Assembly: GCF_000955975.1 (NCBI RefSeq)
Contig: NZ_JYJF01000061.1
Span: forward strand, 1-40,923
DNA: 40,923 bases
From: Saccharothrix sp. ST-888
GTDB taxonomy: Bacteria; Actinomycetota; Actinomycetes; Streptomycetales; Streptomycetaceae
Reading direction: 5' to 3'
Shown here: piece after piece, positions 22,383 through 30,222 of the stretch
How positions within the stretch are numbered: position 1 is the stretch's first letter
How the letters are laid out: each line of letters begins with the position of its first letter
Position numbers and translations under genes: made by a program
Notes under the pieces: generated by a model
What the model saw: the letters and a program-made list of their open reading frames with translations, nothing else
Told to the model about the DNA's origin: nothing
The model's database searches: none

Positions 22383-22745
22383 TCAGTCGCGTGGCTCCAG
22401 CGCGGCCAGCAGTGCGCGCGGGTCGAAGGTGGCCCGGACCCGGGTGATCCGGCCGTTCTCCACCCGGCTCCAGTTGGTCACCGGGAACGGGTCCGTCACC
22501 TTGGTGTGCAGGTCGAACCAGGTCAGTACGTCCGTACCGGCGCCGGCCATCCGCTGGACCACGAGGTCCTCCGTCAGCTGCCCCATCCCCTCCAGGCCCT
22601 TCAGGCACTCGTCCGCGCCCACCGCCCGGCCGAGCGGGCCCTCGAAGGTCACGTCGTCGGCGAGCAGCGGCCGGAGCTCGGCGAAGTCCTTCGTCCGCCA
22701 GGCCTCGAAGTAGGCGGCGGCCACCTGCACAGCGGTGTCGGTCAT
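22383..22745 (-). CDS. NTF2-like/SnoaL-like domain protein
   Basis: 120 residues from ATG 22745 with GGAAGGACG upstream. The single NTF2-like cone fold is indicated by AAAYFEAWRTKDFAELRPLLADDVTFEGPL, split here as AAAYFEAWRTKDF and LRPLLADDVTFEGPL. Later comes VLTWFDLHTK, and the strand TNWSRVENGRITRVRATFDP closes the fold. Members include polyketide cyclases, ketosteroid isomerases and many uncharacterised small enzymes. No catalytic identity can be assigned. It lies 173 nt downstream of the prenyl-synthase-like gene, same strand, but probably not co-transcribed by necessity. Confidence 0.85.
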   Translation of the reverse strand: MTDTAVQVAAAYFEAWRTKDFAELRPLLADDVTFEGPLGRAVGADECLKGLEGMGQLTEDLVVQRMAGAGTDVLTWFDLHTKVTDPFPVTNWSRVENGRITRVRATFDPRALLAALEPRD

Positions 22746-22918
22746 GAGACGTCCTTCCCCGTCGATTCCCTTGCGGCGACTGCCTTCCGGCCCGCCGCAC
22801 CACCACTCTCCACCCCTGGGCAGCCATACGTCCAACAGCTGGATCTTCTGCTTACCAGCACTTCTGGTCATGGCTCCGGGCCGTCCGCAGCAGCCTCCCG
22901 CCCCGACGGACTACTCGC

Positions 22919-23821
22919 CTACCGGGACGACCGCCGCGCCCGCGCCAGCACCCGCAGCGGCGCCACCACGCCGTACCCGACGTCCCGCCGGAGCGCCCGC
23001 GCCCCCGCGCGCTCGACCGACCGCAACTGGCACTCCATCAACTCCGCCATCGCCCGCGCCACCGGCCGCAGACCCGGCACGCTGAGCTCGACCACGTCCC
23101 GGGCCCCGTCGAGCGCGGCGCCCGCCTGCCCGCACAGCTCGGCGAGCAGCGCCCGTACCGCCGGGCCGTCGGCACCCCGCTCCAGCTGAGCACGCGTGAC
23201 CCCGTGCCGGTCCAGCCGGTCGCGCGGGATGCACAGCCGACCGTCCCGCAGGTCCCCGGCCAGGTCGGCCAGGAAGTCCACCCGCTGCGCCGCGTCCACG
23301 AACCGCCGCCAACCGGCCGCGGCCCGCGCGTCCGGTCCGCCCTCGTACTGCAGCCCGGCGAAGACCAGCAGGCCGGGGCAGGCGTAGTCGTCCAGGTAGG
23401 CCTGATAGTCGCGGTCCGTGTCGAAGCCGGTGAACGCCGCCTCGACACCGGCTGCCCCGTCCAGGAACGCCGACACCCACGAGGTCGGCAGGCGCCGGGC
23501 GGCCACCGCGTGCGCGTAGGCCGCCAGCACCGGATGCGTGCTGCGCCCGGACGACAGCGCCTCGGACGTCCGGGTGCTCAACTCCCTGAGCCCTTCCGCC
23601 CGTTGCTCGACCGAGCCGCGCTCGGCCACGTCGTCCACCAGGTTCATGAACGCCAGCCCGGCCGCCAGGTACGGCACCAGCGCGGGCTCCGCCAGCAGCC
23701 GCAGCGCCAGGTACGGGGCCTGCTCCCGCCGCACCACCCGCCGGGCGGCGGCGGTGTAGGCCGCGCGCACCGGCGCCTCGGTGATTCCGGCGGCGGTCAG
23801 GGTACGGCGCCAGGTGGGCAC
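22919..23821 (-). CDS. Squalene/phytoene synthase family protein
   Basis: 300 residues from a GTG at 23821, with GAAGGAGA about 11 nt upstream. It has the all-helical class I prenyl-synthase layout. The first Asp-rich motif is FMNLVDDVAE (Asp63, Asp64), and the second is RVDFLADLAGDLRDGR (Asp182, Asp186, Asp190) followed by CIPRD. These bind the diphosphate magnesium ions in head-to-head prenyl condensation. No carotenoid or hopanoid genes (desaturase, cyclase, hpnC/D/E) are in the window, so the product is unknown. The first motif has lost the outer Asp seen in canonical D-x-x-x-D, so activity is plausible but not certain. Confidence 0.85.
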   Translation of the reverse strand: MPTWRRTLTAAGITEAPVRAAYTAAARRVVRREQAPYLALRLLAEPALVPYLAAGLAFMNLVDDVAERGSVEQRAEGLRELSTRTSEALSSGRSTHPVLAAYAHAVAARRLPTSWVSAFLDGAAGVEAAFTGFDTDRDYQAYLDDYACPGLLVFAGLQYEGGPDARAAAGWRRFVDAAQRVDFLADLAGDLRDGRLCIPRDRLDRHGVTRAQLERGADGPAVRALLAELCGQAGAALDGARDVVELSVPGLRPVARAMAELMECQLRSVERAGARALRRDVGYGVVAPLRVLARARRSSR

Positions 23822-24156
23822 GGCGGTGTCTTCTCCTTCGGCAGAACGGGGGGTCGTCCTCACCGTACCGAACGGCGCCGAGGCCCCCGGCAGCCGCTGT
23901 GGGCCGCACTCGGCCACACCCCGTCACCGGCCCCCGGGGCGCGGGCCCGTGGAGGCCACCTGCCGCCGGGCCGTCGGCGACCGGACGACGACCCGCCGGG
24001 TGAACCGTCCGGGCTACTCGCGGTTTCCTCGCGGCAGGGCGCGAGCCGCTGCGGAGTACCGTGGACAGCAGCCGAGGACACGTCGAATACCGGTACCCGC
24101 ACCGGTGTCGCCCTGGGTCACGATCGGTCCGCCACGGACCGGATGGGCGGCTCCCG
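23822..24156. other. Divergent intergenic region with two inverted repeats
   Basis: 335 nt between the prenyl-synthase-like gene and the DUF5994 gene. ACCGGT occurs twice 12 bp apart (24089 and 24101). A 7-bp inverted repeat CGGTCCG-CCA-CGGACCG (24125-24141) ends 15 nt before the DUF5994 start, where it could be an operator or hide the ribosome site. No gene seen. Confidence 0.55.
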
Positions 24157-24639
24157 ATGATGCCGATTCCGCTCCCCTCCTCCCCCTCCGGCCCATGGGT
24201 CGCACCGGGTCTTCCGCTACTGCCGCGACTGACGCTGGAGCCGTCGATGGCTCGGACCGGGATGTTCGACGGCGCCTGGTGGCCCCGCTCGCGCGATGTC
24301 CGCTCCGAGCTCCCCGACCTCATCACCGCGCTCAGCGCCCATGTCGGCCGCATCATCCGGGTCGGCCTCTCCACCCTGGCCTGGGCCGACGTCCCGCGCT
24401 CGGTCACGGCGGACCGGCAGGTGGTCAAGGTCAGCCGGATCGCCGGCAGCGACGGCACCATCAGCCTCACCCGCGGCCTGCGGGACCACTTCCTGCTCCT
24501 CGTCGTGCCGCCCGGCACCGACCCGCGCACCGCGGCCGCCGCGATGGCCGCCGCCGCGTCCACCGGCAACTACACGACGGCCGCCGACCTGCTCGCGGCG
24601 GTCGACCGGCCGACCCCGGACGGACCGTCGGCGAGCTGA
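24157..24639 (+). CDS. DUF5994 family protein
   Basis: 160 residues (ATG at 24157; the second ATG at 24160 is equally possible, and the ribosome site is weak). The conserved start LPRLTLEPSMARTGMFDGAWWPRSRDV, given here in parts as LPRLTLEP and MFDGAWWPRSRD, is typical of this actinobacterial family. It continues with RIIRVGLSTLAWADVPRSV and DHFLLLVVPPGTDP. Usually found as a small cytoplasmic protein of unknown function. It stands alone, facing a cold-shock gene with a shared terminator region. Confidence 0.85.
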   Translation: MMPIPLPSSPSGPWVAPGLPLLPRLTLEPSMARTGMFDGAWWPRSRDVRSELPDLITALSAHVGRIIRVGLSTLAWADVPRSVTADRQVVKVSRIAGSDGTISLTRGLRDHFLLLVVPPGTDPRTAAAAMAAAASTGNYTTAADLLAAVDRPTPDGPSAS

Positions 24640-24679
24640 GGACGAGTGGGGCGCGGGAGAGCCCGTGCGGCAGCGAAAA

Positions 24680-24720
24680 AGCCCGTGGGGCCCGCAGCTC
24701 GGCTGCGGGCCCCACGGGCT
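24680..24720 (-). terminator. Rho-independent terminator of the cold-shock gene
   Basis: A 19-bp perfect stem (24680-24698 with 24702-24720), loop TCG, followed on the minus strand by a TTTTT run. It begins 33 nt after the cold-shock stop. Confidence 0.92.
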
Positions 24721-24753
24721 GCGGCTCAGACGGCCGCGCACCTCGGCGTCAGG

Positions 24754-24957
24754 TCAGAGGAGGACGATGTTCTCGGCCTGCAGACCCTTCTGGCCCTGCG
24801 TGACGTCGAACTCGACCTGCTGGCCCTCGACGAGCTCACGGAAGCCCTGCGCGGCGATGTTGGAGTAGTGGGCGAAGACGTCGGCGCCGCCGCCGTCCTG
24901 CGCGATGAAACCGAAACCCTTTTCGGCGTTGAACCACTTCACGGTACCCGTAGCCAT
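24754..24957 (-). CDS. Cold-shock protein, CspA family
   Basis: 67 residues starting MATGTVKWFNAEKG, with AAGGAGA just upstream. A single cold-shock domain with both RNA-binding motifs intact: KGFGFIAQ (13-20) and DVFAHYS (26-32). It acts as an RNA chaperone that melts secondary structure. Streptomycetes have several near-identical paralogues, so the exact symbol is not given. The leader is about 160 nt long and contains several hairpins and AT-rich patches, as in thermosensitive csp mRNAs. Confidence 0.96.
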   Translation of the reverse strand: MATGTVKWFNAEKGFGFIAQDGGGADVFAHYSNIAAQGFRELVEGQQVEFDVTQGQKGLQAENIVLL

Positions 24958-25123
24958 TGATTTCTCCTTGGGTGAGTCAAGCGCCCCGCACTGTGCGGGA
25001 CGAAGCGTCGTCGCCCTGATCACCCGTCCAAAGAAACCCGGACTCGAAAATAAGAAAATGCGCCGCGGAATGAAGCCTGCAGGCGCACATAATTTCATGG
25101 GAACCAAAACTGCAACTTCTGCC

Positions 25124-25151
25124 AGAGTAGCACGAAAAGTCCCTCCGGCAA
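25124..25151 (-). promoter_or_regulatory. Putative promoter of the cold-shock gene
   Basis: Minus strand: TTGCCG (25151-25146), 16-nt spacer, TACTCT (25129-25124). It implies a leader of roughly 160 nt before the start at 24957. In that leader a 7-bp inverted repeat CCCGCAC/GTGCGGG (24985-24999) lies next to the ribosome site, with another dyad further up. Confidence 0.5.
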
Positions 25152-25236
25152 GGGAAATGGCGTTCGGCTCGAAAAATTCTCGATCCGGGGCGCCCCGGGG
25201 CCGGGCAGTGGGCGCCGCCCGCCGCGCTCTGCCGCC

Positions 25237-25638
25237 TCAGCGCCCGCCGAAGCGCTGGTCCGTCGGGACGACCTCGCGGCCCAGCGGCATCAGCGAGATC
25301 GGGATCAGCTTCAGGTTCGCCCAGCCGAACGGGATCCCGATGATCGACAGGAACAGCGGGATGCTGGTCGCGATGTGCGCCAGCGCCAGCCACCAGCCCG
25401 CGAAGATGAACCAGATCACGTTGCCGACGAACGACCCCGCCCCGGCATCGGACCGCTCCACCGTCGTCCGCCCGAACGGCCACAGGACGTACCCGGCGAT
25501 ACGGAAGCTGGCAATACCGAATGGAATGGTGATGATCAGCACGCAACAGATGATCCCGGCGAGCGCATAGCCGATGGCCATCCAGATTCCGCAGAAGATC
25601 AGCCAGAGGATGTTGAGTACGAATTCGATCAGCTTCAC
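25237..25638 (-). CDS. YccF-domain inner-membrane protein
   Basis: 133 residues from a GTG at 25638; an in-frame GTG two codons earlier is an alternative. Two YccF repeats are visible. The first is around FVLNILWLIFCGIWMAIGY with IITIPFGIASFRIA, and the second is around VIWFIFAGWWLALAH with IIGIPFGWANLKL. Each has a hydrophobic hairpin and an IPFG turn. Function of the family is unknown; it is common in bacteria and sits in the cytoplasmic membrane. No partner genes are apparent. Confidence 0.92.
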   Translation of the reverse strand: MKLIEFVLNILWLIFCGIWMAIGYALAGIICCVLIITIPFGIASFRIAGYVLWPFGRTTVERSDAGAGSFVGNVIWFIFAGWWLALAHIATSIPLFLSIIGIPFGWANLKLIPISLMPLGREVVPTDQRFGGR

Positions 25639-25888
25639 ACCCACCAGTTTCCCACGCGGCGCCCCGCTGAATCGAGCACTCCCACGCGGGTTCCTCCGGT
25701 AGCCGCCCGGGCAGCCCGGGCGGACGCGGCGGAGCACCCGAGGATCCCGCCGGTGGCCCGTGACCGGACGTCGGCCACGGCACTGTTCACGGTCCGACCG
25801 GCGGCCGGCGAGTCACCCCGAACGTTCTTCCGCCGTCAACATCCGGCAGCCGCAAGGGAATCCAGCCGCGCCGGGCGGGCGGCGTCGC

Positions 25889-26296
25889 TCAGCTCCCGCC
25901 GTCGTCCGATGCGCTGTCGAGCAGGGCCCGCAGCAGGTCCTCGTCGTGTGGGAGGAGGGCGCTGACGAAGCTGGCCAGCACCGCATCACGGTCATCCTCG
26001 CTGTCGAGGACCCTGCGCATCCGCAGCGCGGCGAGCCCGGCCGGGCCGGAGGAGGCGAGCCAGAGATAGGAACGGCCGGCCCGGGTGCGGGAGACGGCGC
26101 TCTTGGCGTGCAGGCGGGAGAGGATGGTCATCACCGTGGTGTAGGCGAGATCTCCGTCGAGGCGCTCCTGGACCCAGCCCGCGGTCACGGGCTCCGGCGA
26201 GCCCTGCAGGACGGCGAGCACCTGGGCCTCCAGCTCACCCTGTCCCCGGCGACGCACCCGGGGGTCCCTCGCCGGTGCGTTCAGCTCCTCGTCCAT
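25889..26296 (-). CDS. BlaI/MecI-family transcriptional repressor
   Basis: 135 residues from ATG 26296. A winged helix (about 22-80) has LEAQVLAVLQGSPEPVTAGW, then YTTVMTILSRLHAKSAVSRT as the recognition region, and an Arg-rich wing. The C-terminal dimerisation part is short and acidic. The classical Asn-Phe cleavage site of staphylococcal BlaI is not seen. BlaI proteins bind TACA/TGTA dyads as dimers. The dyad at 26469-26484, upstream of this gene and of the divergent LCP gene, is a natural operator. No BlaR1-type M56 sensor protease is next to it, so the inducer is unknown. Confidence 0.9.
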   Translation of the reverse strand: MDEELNAPARDPRVRRRGQGELEAQVLAVLQGSPEPVTAGWVQERLDGDLAYTTVMTILSRLHAKSAVSRTRAGRSYLWLASSGPAGLAALRMRRVLDSEDDRDAVLASFVSALLPHDEDLLRALLDSASDDGGS

Positions 26297-26613
26297 GGCG
26301 ACGCGACCTCTCCCTCAGCTGCTGCCACCCCGCCGGGCCGGGGCGCGGTGTTCATCCTACTGAGCGGGCCCGGGCCGACGGCCGGTGCGCAGGGCTGTCC
26401 CGGGCCGGTTCCGGGTGGAACCGGCAGGGGTGACTTCACCGTGTTGACTTTGTATGCTTCGCTCATCTTCTACACCACTGTAGAGAATGATCCGGGCGGC
26501 CCGTCGTCGTGCTCGCCCGCCCCTCTCATCCACGCGTCGTGACGGCCAGGCCGCCGCGTCCGTCCCCGCACCGGCGAGACCCCTCCTCCCTCCCGCCGTG
26601 AAAGGTTGCGCGC
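26297..26613. other. Divergent promoter region of the BlaI and LCP genes
   Basis: 317 nt. On the plus strand TTGACT (26444-26449) could be a -35 whose -10 would fall in the dyad 26469-26484, so repressor binding would block it. The rest is GC-rich without other named signals. Confidence 0.6.
26469..26484. promoter_or_regulatory. BlaI-type operator 1
   Basis: TCTACA-CCAC-TGTAGA is a perfect 6-bp inverted repeat with a 4-bp centre, matching the TACA/TGTA core of BlaI/MecI operators. It lies 173 nt before the repressor start and 130 nt before the LCP start. Confidence 0.78.
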
Positions 26614-28197
26614 ATGACCGCCCCGGAATCGCGTACACCTCGACGCAGCCGTCCGGCACCCGAGGAACGCCCCGCCGAGCCCTCCATACCCGAAGCGGCG
26701 CGGCCCGGGCGCGGCCCCGGGCGGCGGCGCAGCAAGAAGGAGATCGTCCTCTGGGCGGGTGCGGCGACGGCATCGCTGGCGGTCCTCGCGGCGGCCGGGA
26801 TCTACTACAAGCTGAACGCCAACATCAACACCTTCGACGGCGGCGGCCTCAGCGCGAACCGTCCGGCCGCGGCCGGCCCGGACGCCAACGGCAACACCCC
26901 GGTGAACCTGCTGCTGATCGGCTCCGACTCCCGCGACGGCGCCAACAAGGACCTCGGCGGCGGCGCCGAGGGCGGGGCGCGCTCGGACACCACGATCCTT
27001 CTGCACGTCTACGCCGACCACAAACACGCGGTGGGCGTCTCGATCCCGCGCGACTCACTGGTGGAAATCCCCCCGTGCAAGGCGGACGGGAAGTGGACCG
27101 CGCCGCAGTCCAACACCATGTTCAACAGCGCGTTCTCGGTCGGCGACAGCGACCAGGGCAACCCGGCCTGCACCCAGAACACCGTCGAGAAGCTGACCGG
27201 CCTGCGGGTGGACCACACCGTAGTCGTCAACTTCCAGGGCTTCGCGGCCATGACCAGCGCGGTCGGCGGGGTGGACGTCTGCCTCCCGAACGCCGTGCAC
27301 GAGGGCGATCTCGACCCCAACCTCGGACACCAGGGCAAGCTGCTCTTCCCGAAGGGCCCGCAGAAGGTCTCCGGCCAGCAGGCGCTGGACTACGTACGGC
27401 TGCGGCACGGGATCGGCGACGGCTCGGACATCGGGCGCACCAAGCGTCAGCAGGCGTTCCTCTCCTCGCTGATCAAGAGCGTCAAGGGCAACGGCATGAA
27501 CCCGACCAACCTGCTCCCGCTCGCCGACGCGGCCACCAAGTCGCTGACCGTCGACCCGGGGCTCGGTTCGGCGAGCAAGCTGCTCTCCTTCGGGATGTCG
27601 CTGAAGGACATCGACCTGCACGACATCAAGTTCCTCACGGCGCCCTGGCAGTACAGCGGCGCCCGGGTCTCGCTGGTGCACCCCGACATCGACCAGCTCT
27701 GGGCCGCGCTGAGGGCCGACCGCACCCTGGACGGCCAGGACGCGAGCAGCGGCACCCCGAGCGCCCCCGGCGCCCCGCCCACGGACGCCGCGCCGAGCCC
27801 GTCCGCCCAGCCCGCCGTGAAGGGGACCGGCATCGGCGTCGCCGTCTACAACGGCACCACCACGCCGGGCCTGACCAACAGGGCCGCCGACCTGCTGGCG
27901 GGGGCCGAGTTCACGATCACCGGCAAGGCGAACGCGGCCGACCAGGACCACGCCACCACCGTCGTCGAGTACGGCACCGGCGAGAAGGCCAAGGCGGAGA
28001 CGGTCGCCCGGCTCTTCCCCGGCGCCCGGCTGACGGCGGTCGGCCGCGCGGGCATCAGCCTGATCCTGGGCCGGGACTTCGCCGCGGCGGGCGGGCCGAG
28101 CGCGGCGGCCGTGCCGTCGGGGCCGCTGCCGACCAGTGTCAGCGGCGCGGCCCGCTCCGCCGACGACGACCCGTGCAGCAACGTGTCGTACGGCTGA
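26614..28197 (+). CDS. LytR-CpsA-Psr (LCP) family cell-wall glycopolymer ligase
   Basis: 527 residues. A basic cytoplasmic N-terminus (about 1-43) is followed by one membrane helix (about 44-63) and the extracytoplasmic LCP domain (about 98-320). Conserved polar residues are in LLLIGSDSRDG, RSDTTILLHV, VSIPRDSLVEIP and RLRHGIGDGSDIGRTKRQQ. A Pro/Ala/Ser linker leads to a LytR_C domain (about 405-485, IGVAVYNGTTTPGLTNRAA). LCP enzymes attach teichoic acids, arabinogalactan or capsule to peptidoglycan from lipid-linked precursors. It faces the BlaI gene across a shared operator, so its expression is probably tied to cell-wall stress. Confidence 0.94.
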   Translation: MTAPESRTPRRSRPAPEERPAEPSIPEAARPGRGPGRRRSKKEIVLWAGAATASLAVLAAAGIYYKLNANINTFDGGGLSANRPAAAGPDANGNTPVNLLLIGSDSRDGANKDLGGGAEGGARSDTTILLHVYADHKHAVGVSIPRDSLVEIPPCKADGKWTAPQSNTMFNSAFSVGDSDQGNPACTQNTVEKLTGLRVDHTVVVNFQGFAAMTSAVGGVDVCLPNAVHEGDLDPNLGHQGKLLFPKGPQKVSGQQALDYVRLRHGIGDGSDIGRTKRQQAFLSSLIKSVKGNGMNPTNLLPLADAATKSLTVDPGLGSASKLLSFGMSLKDIDLHDIKFLTAPWQYSGARVSLVHPDIDQLWAALRADRTLDGQDASSGTPSAPGAPPTDAAPSPSAQPAVKGTGIGVAVYNGTTTPGLTNRAADLLAGAEFTITGKANAADQDHATTVVEYGTGEKAKAETVARLFPGARLTAVGRAGISLILGRDFAAAGGPSAAAVPSGPLPTSVSGAARSADDDPCSNVSYG

Positions 28198-28302
28198 TCG
28201 GTGACCGGACGACTGACCGACAGCTGATCGGCGGTCAGCCGGCCGGACCGACGCCGCGTCAAGCTCCGGCAAAACTGTTCCCCCTCGTTGCATTCTCGCT
28301 TT

Positions 28303-28320
28303 ATCTACAGTGATGTAGAT
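28303..28320. promoter_or_regulatory. BlaI-type operator 2, upstream of terD
   Basis: ATCTACA-GTGA-TGTAGAT is a perfect 7-bp inverted repeat with the same 4-bp centre length as operator 1 and the same TCTACA/TGTAGA core. It lies 90 nt before the terD start. Two such dyads within 2 kb of a BlaI gene suggest a common regulator. Confidence 0.78.
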
Positions 28321-28409
28321 TCATTGACCGAGCCGGCCGCACCACGGCCGGCAGCACAGCCGACGTCCGCCCCTGCCGGACCGAGGCCAGGAACTCCAGG
28401 AGGGGCATC

Positions 28410-28985
28410 ATGGGAGTCACGCTCTCCAAGGGCGGCAACGTCTCGCTGACCAAGGAGGCCCCCGGCCTCACCGCCGTCATCGTCGGCCTCGGCTGGGACG
28501 TCCGCTCCACCACCGGCGCCGACTTCGACCTCGACGCCAGCGCACTGCTCTGCAACGAGGCCGGCCGGGTGCTGAGCGACCAGCACTTCGTCTTCTTCAA
28601 CAACCTGCGCAGCCCCGAGGGTTCGGTCGAGCACAGCGGCGACAACCTCACTGGTGGCGGGGACGGCGACGACGAGCAGATCAAGGTCGACCTGACGGCC
28701 ATCCCGGCCGGGGCCGCCAAGGTCGTCTTCCCGGTCTCCATCTACGACGCCGACACCCGGCTGCAGAGCTTCGGCCAGGTCCGCAACGCCTTCATCCGCG
28801 TGGTCGACCAGGCCACCGGCACCGAGATCGCCCGCTACGACCTGACCGAGGACGCCTCCACCGAGACCGCCATGGTCTTCGGCGAGCTGTACCGCCTCGG
28901 CGCCGAGTGGAAGTTCCGCGCCATCGGCCAGGGCTACGCCTCCGGCCTGCGCGGCATCGCCCTCGACTACGGCGTCAACGTCTGA
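28410..28985 (+). CDS. terD: TerD-family calcium-binding stress protein
   Basis: 191 residues, full length. It starts MGVTLSKGGNVSLTKEAPGL, the TerD hallmark, with DFDLDASALL and SIYDADTRLQSFGQ carrying the acidic calcium-binding residues, and ends LRGIALDYGVNV. TerD proteins are membrane-associated calcium-binding factors linked to tellurite or other stress and, in Streptomyces, to development; the exact role is unknown. GAGGGG lies near the ATG. Operator 2 lies upstream. Streptomycetes carry many terD paralogues, so the symbol marks the family. Confidence 0.94.
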   Translation: MGVTLSKGGNVSLTKEAPGLTAVIVGLGWDVRSTTGADFDLDASALLCNEAGRVLSDQHFVFFNNLRSPEGSVEHSGDNLTGGGDGDDEQIKVDLTAIPAGAAKVVFPVSIYDADTRLQSFGQVRNAFIRVVDQATGTEIARYDLTEDASTETAMVFGELYRLGAEWKFRAIGQGYASGLRGIALDYGVNV

Positions 28986-29050
28986 GCGAACCGGCGGGCC
29001 CGGACAGGCCGACGGTCGCTCCCTTCCCAGTCAAGACCCCGGGGGAACGC

Positions 29051-29698
29051 ATGGACCGACTTCACCACCCGCCGCAGCCGCAGCTGAGCCACCCGCCCCA
29101 GCTGCCCCAGCAGGACCGGGCCGACTTCGAACTGACCCTCCGGCAGGCCCTCGCCCGGCCGGAGATCCGGGACGCGCTGCAGCGGAACCCGCACCTGTGC
29201 ACCGAGCAGCTCCGGCTCCTCGCCCGCACGGCCACCGGCGAGATCGCGGCGGCCGCCGCCGACGAGTACCTGGAGTACCTGCGGATCCGCGGCAGCTCGG
29301 ATGCCGCCGGGCCCGCAGGGTCCGGCGACCCCCGCGGCATCGACCAGGACCGGGCGGGCGGCCTGATGGGCGTGCTGGCCGTCCTGGTCCCCCTCCTCAC
29401 CGTCACCGCCGCGGGAATCCTGCTGCTCCTCGGGTACGCGCTGGGACTCGCCAAGTCCCAGCGCCACCTGGCCGACTCGCTGCTCACCGCGGGCTGGGCG
29501 GCGGTCGTGGTCGCCGGGGTCTGCGTCGTCGCCGGGGTCTGCGGCCTGCTGGCCACCGCCGCCCGGCGCCGCGCCGCCCAGTCGGACGCGCTGCCGGGCG
29601 GCGGCCGGTCCGAGGAGCTCAGGCAGGCCCGCGAGGCCTGGCGGACGGCGCTGCTGGAGCGGGGACTGCTGCCCTTCCTCCGCCTCCGGCTCCAGTAG
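29051..29698 (+). CDS. Membrane protein with two helices, unknown function
   Basis: 215 residues from ATG 29051. The N-terminal part (1-85) is soluble and charged (FELTLRQALARPEIRDALQR; TATGEIAAAAADEYLEYLRI). Two hydrophobic helices follow (about 103-128 and 145-167), and the C-terminal tail is basic and cytoplasmic (ARRRAAQ). It begins 65 nt after terD on the same strand and may be co-transcribed. I recognise no named family; similar proteins are found near terD in streptomycetes, but this is memory-based context only. Confidence 0.78.
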   Translation: MDRLHHPPQPQLSHPPQLPQQDRADFELTLRQALARPEIRDALQRNPHLCTEQLRLLARTATGEIAAAAADEYLEYLRIRGSSDAAGPAGSGDPRGIDQDRAGGLMGVLAVLVPLLTVTAAGILLLLGYALGLAKSQRHLADSLLTAGWAAVVVAGVCVVAGVCGLLATAARRRAAQSDALPGGGRSEELRQAREAWRTALLERGLLPFLRLRLQ

Positions 29699-29763
29699 CC
29701 TCGGGCCGGGCCGGTCGAGCAGCCGGCCCGCCGAACCACTCGAAAGACCCGGAGGACCCGACC

Positions 29764-30111
29764 GTGAACATACGCCGTATCGCAGGGGCCGTGCCCGCTC
29801 TGCTGCTGGCCGCGCTGCTGATGGGACAGCAGACCGCGGCCCAGGCCGCCCCTGTGACGGTCCGTGCGGTCGCCGCCGCACCCGCCGCCGCTGCCGCCCC
29901 GGCGGCCGCCGCCCAGGTCCAGGCCCAGGCGGAACAGGGCACCCGGCAGCTCGCCAAGAGCAAGAACAGCACGAGCACCAAGAAGAAGGGCGGCTTCTTC
30001 AAGAAGCTCGGCATCGCGGTGATCGTGGTGATCCTGCTGATCGTCCTCTTCGCGATCGGCCTGATCGTCGCGATCGTGTTCGCGCTCAAGCGGATCTTCC
30101 GCCGGCGGTAG
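29764..30111 (+). CDS. Small secreted/membrane protein with Ala-rich and Lys-rich segments
   Basis: 115 residues from a GTG at 29764, with GGAGGA ten bases upstream. The N-terminus is a signal peptide (RRIAGAVPALLLAALLMG, cleavage near AQA-AP). An Ala/Val/Gln-rich stretch (about 30-62) and a Lys/Ser patch (KSKNSTSTKKKGGFFKKLG) follow. A very hydrophobic helix (about 80-108) ends in a basic tail. Signal plus C-terminal anchor gives a surface-attached topology with the linker outside. Unknown function; it is likely part of the terD-linked group of small membrane proteins. Confidence 0.75.
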   Translation: MNIRRIAGAVPALLLAALLMGQQTAAQAAPVTVRAVAAAPAAAAAPAAAAQVQAQAEQGTRQLAKSKNSTSTKKKGGFFKKLGIAVIVVILLIVLFAIGLIVAIVFALKRIFRRR

Positions 30112-30222
30112 TGCCGCAGGCCGCTTCGGCCCGACAAGTTGCGAGGTCGCGGCGGCCTCCCAGGCTGTAGATGACGGACGAATCATTTCTGTTGAATCGT
30201 CCACAGCAGCAGGGAGGCAGCC

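Noticed and set aside
30165..30171. TGTAGAT upstream of the DUF7144 gene as a third BlaI-type site
   Set aside because: There is only one half-site. The sequence to the left does not contain TCTACA at the right spacing.
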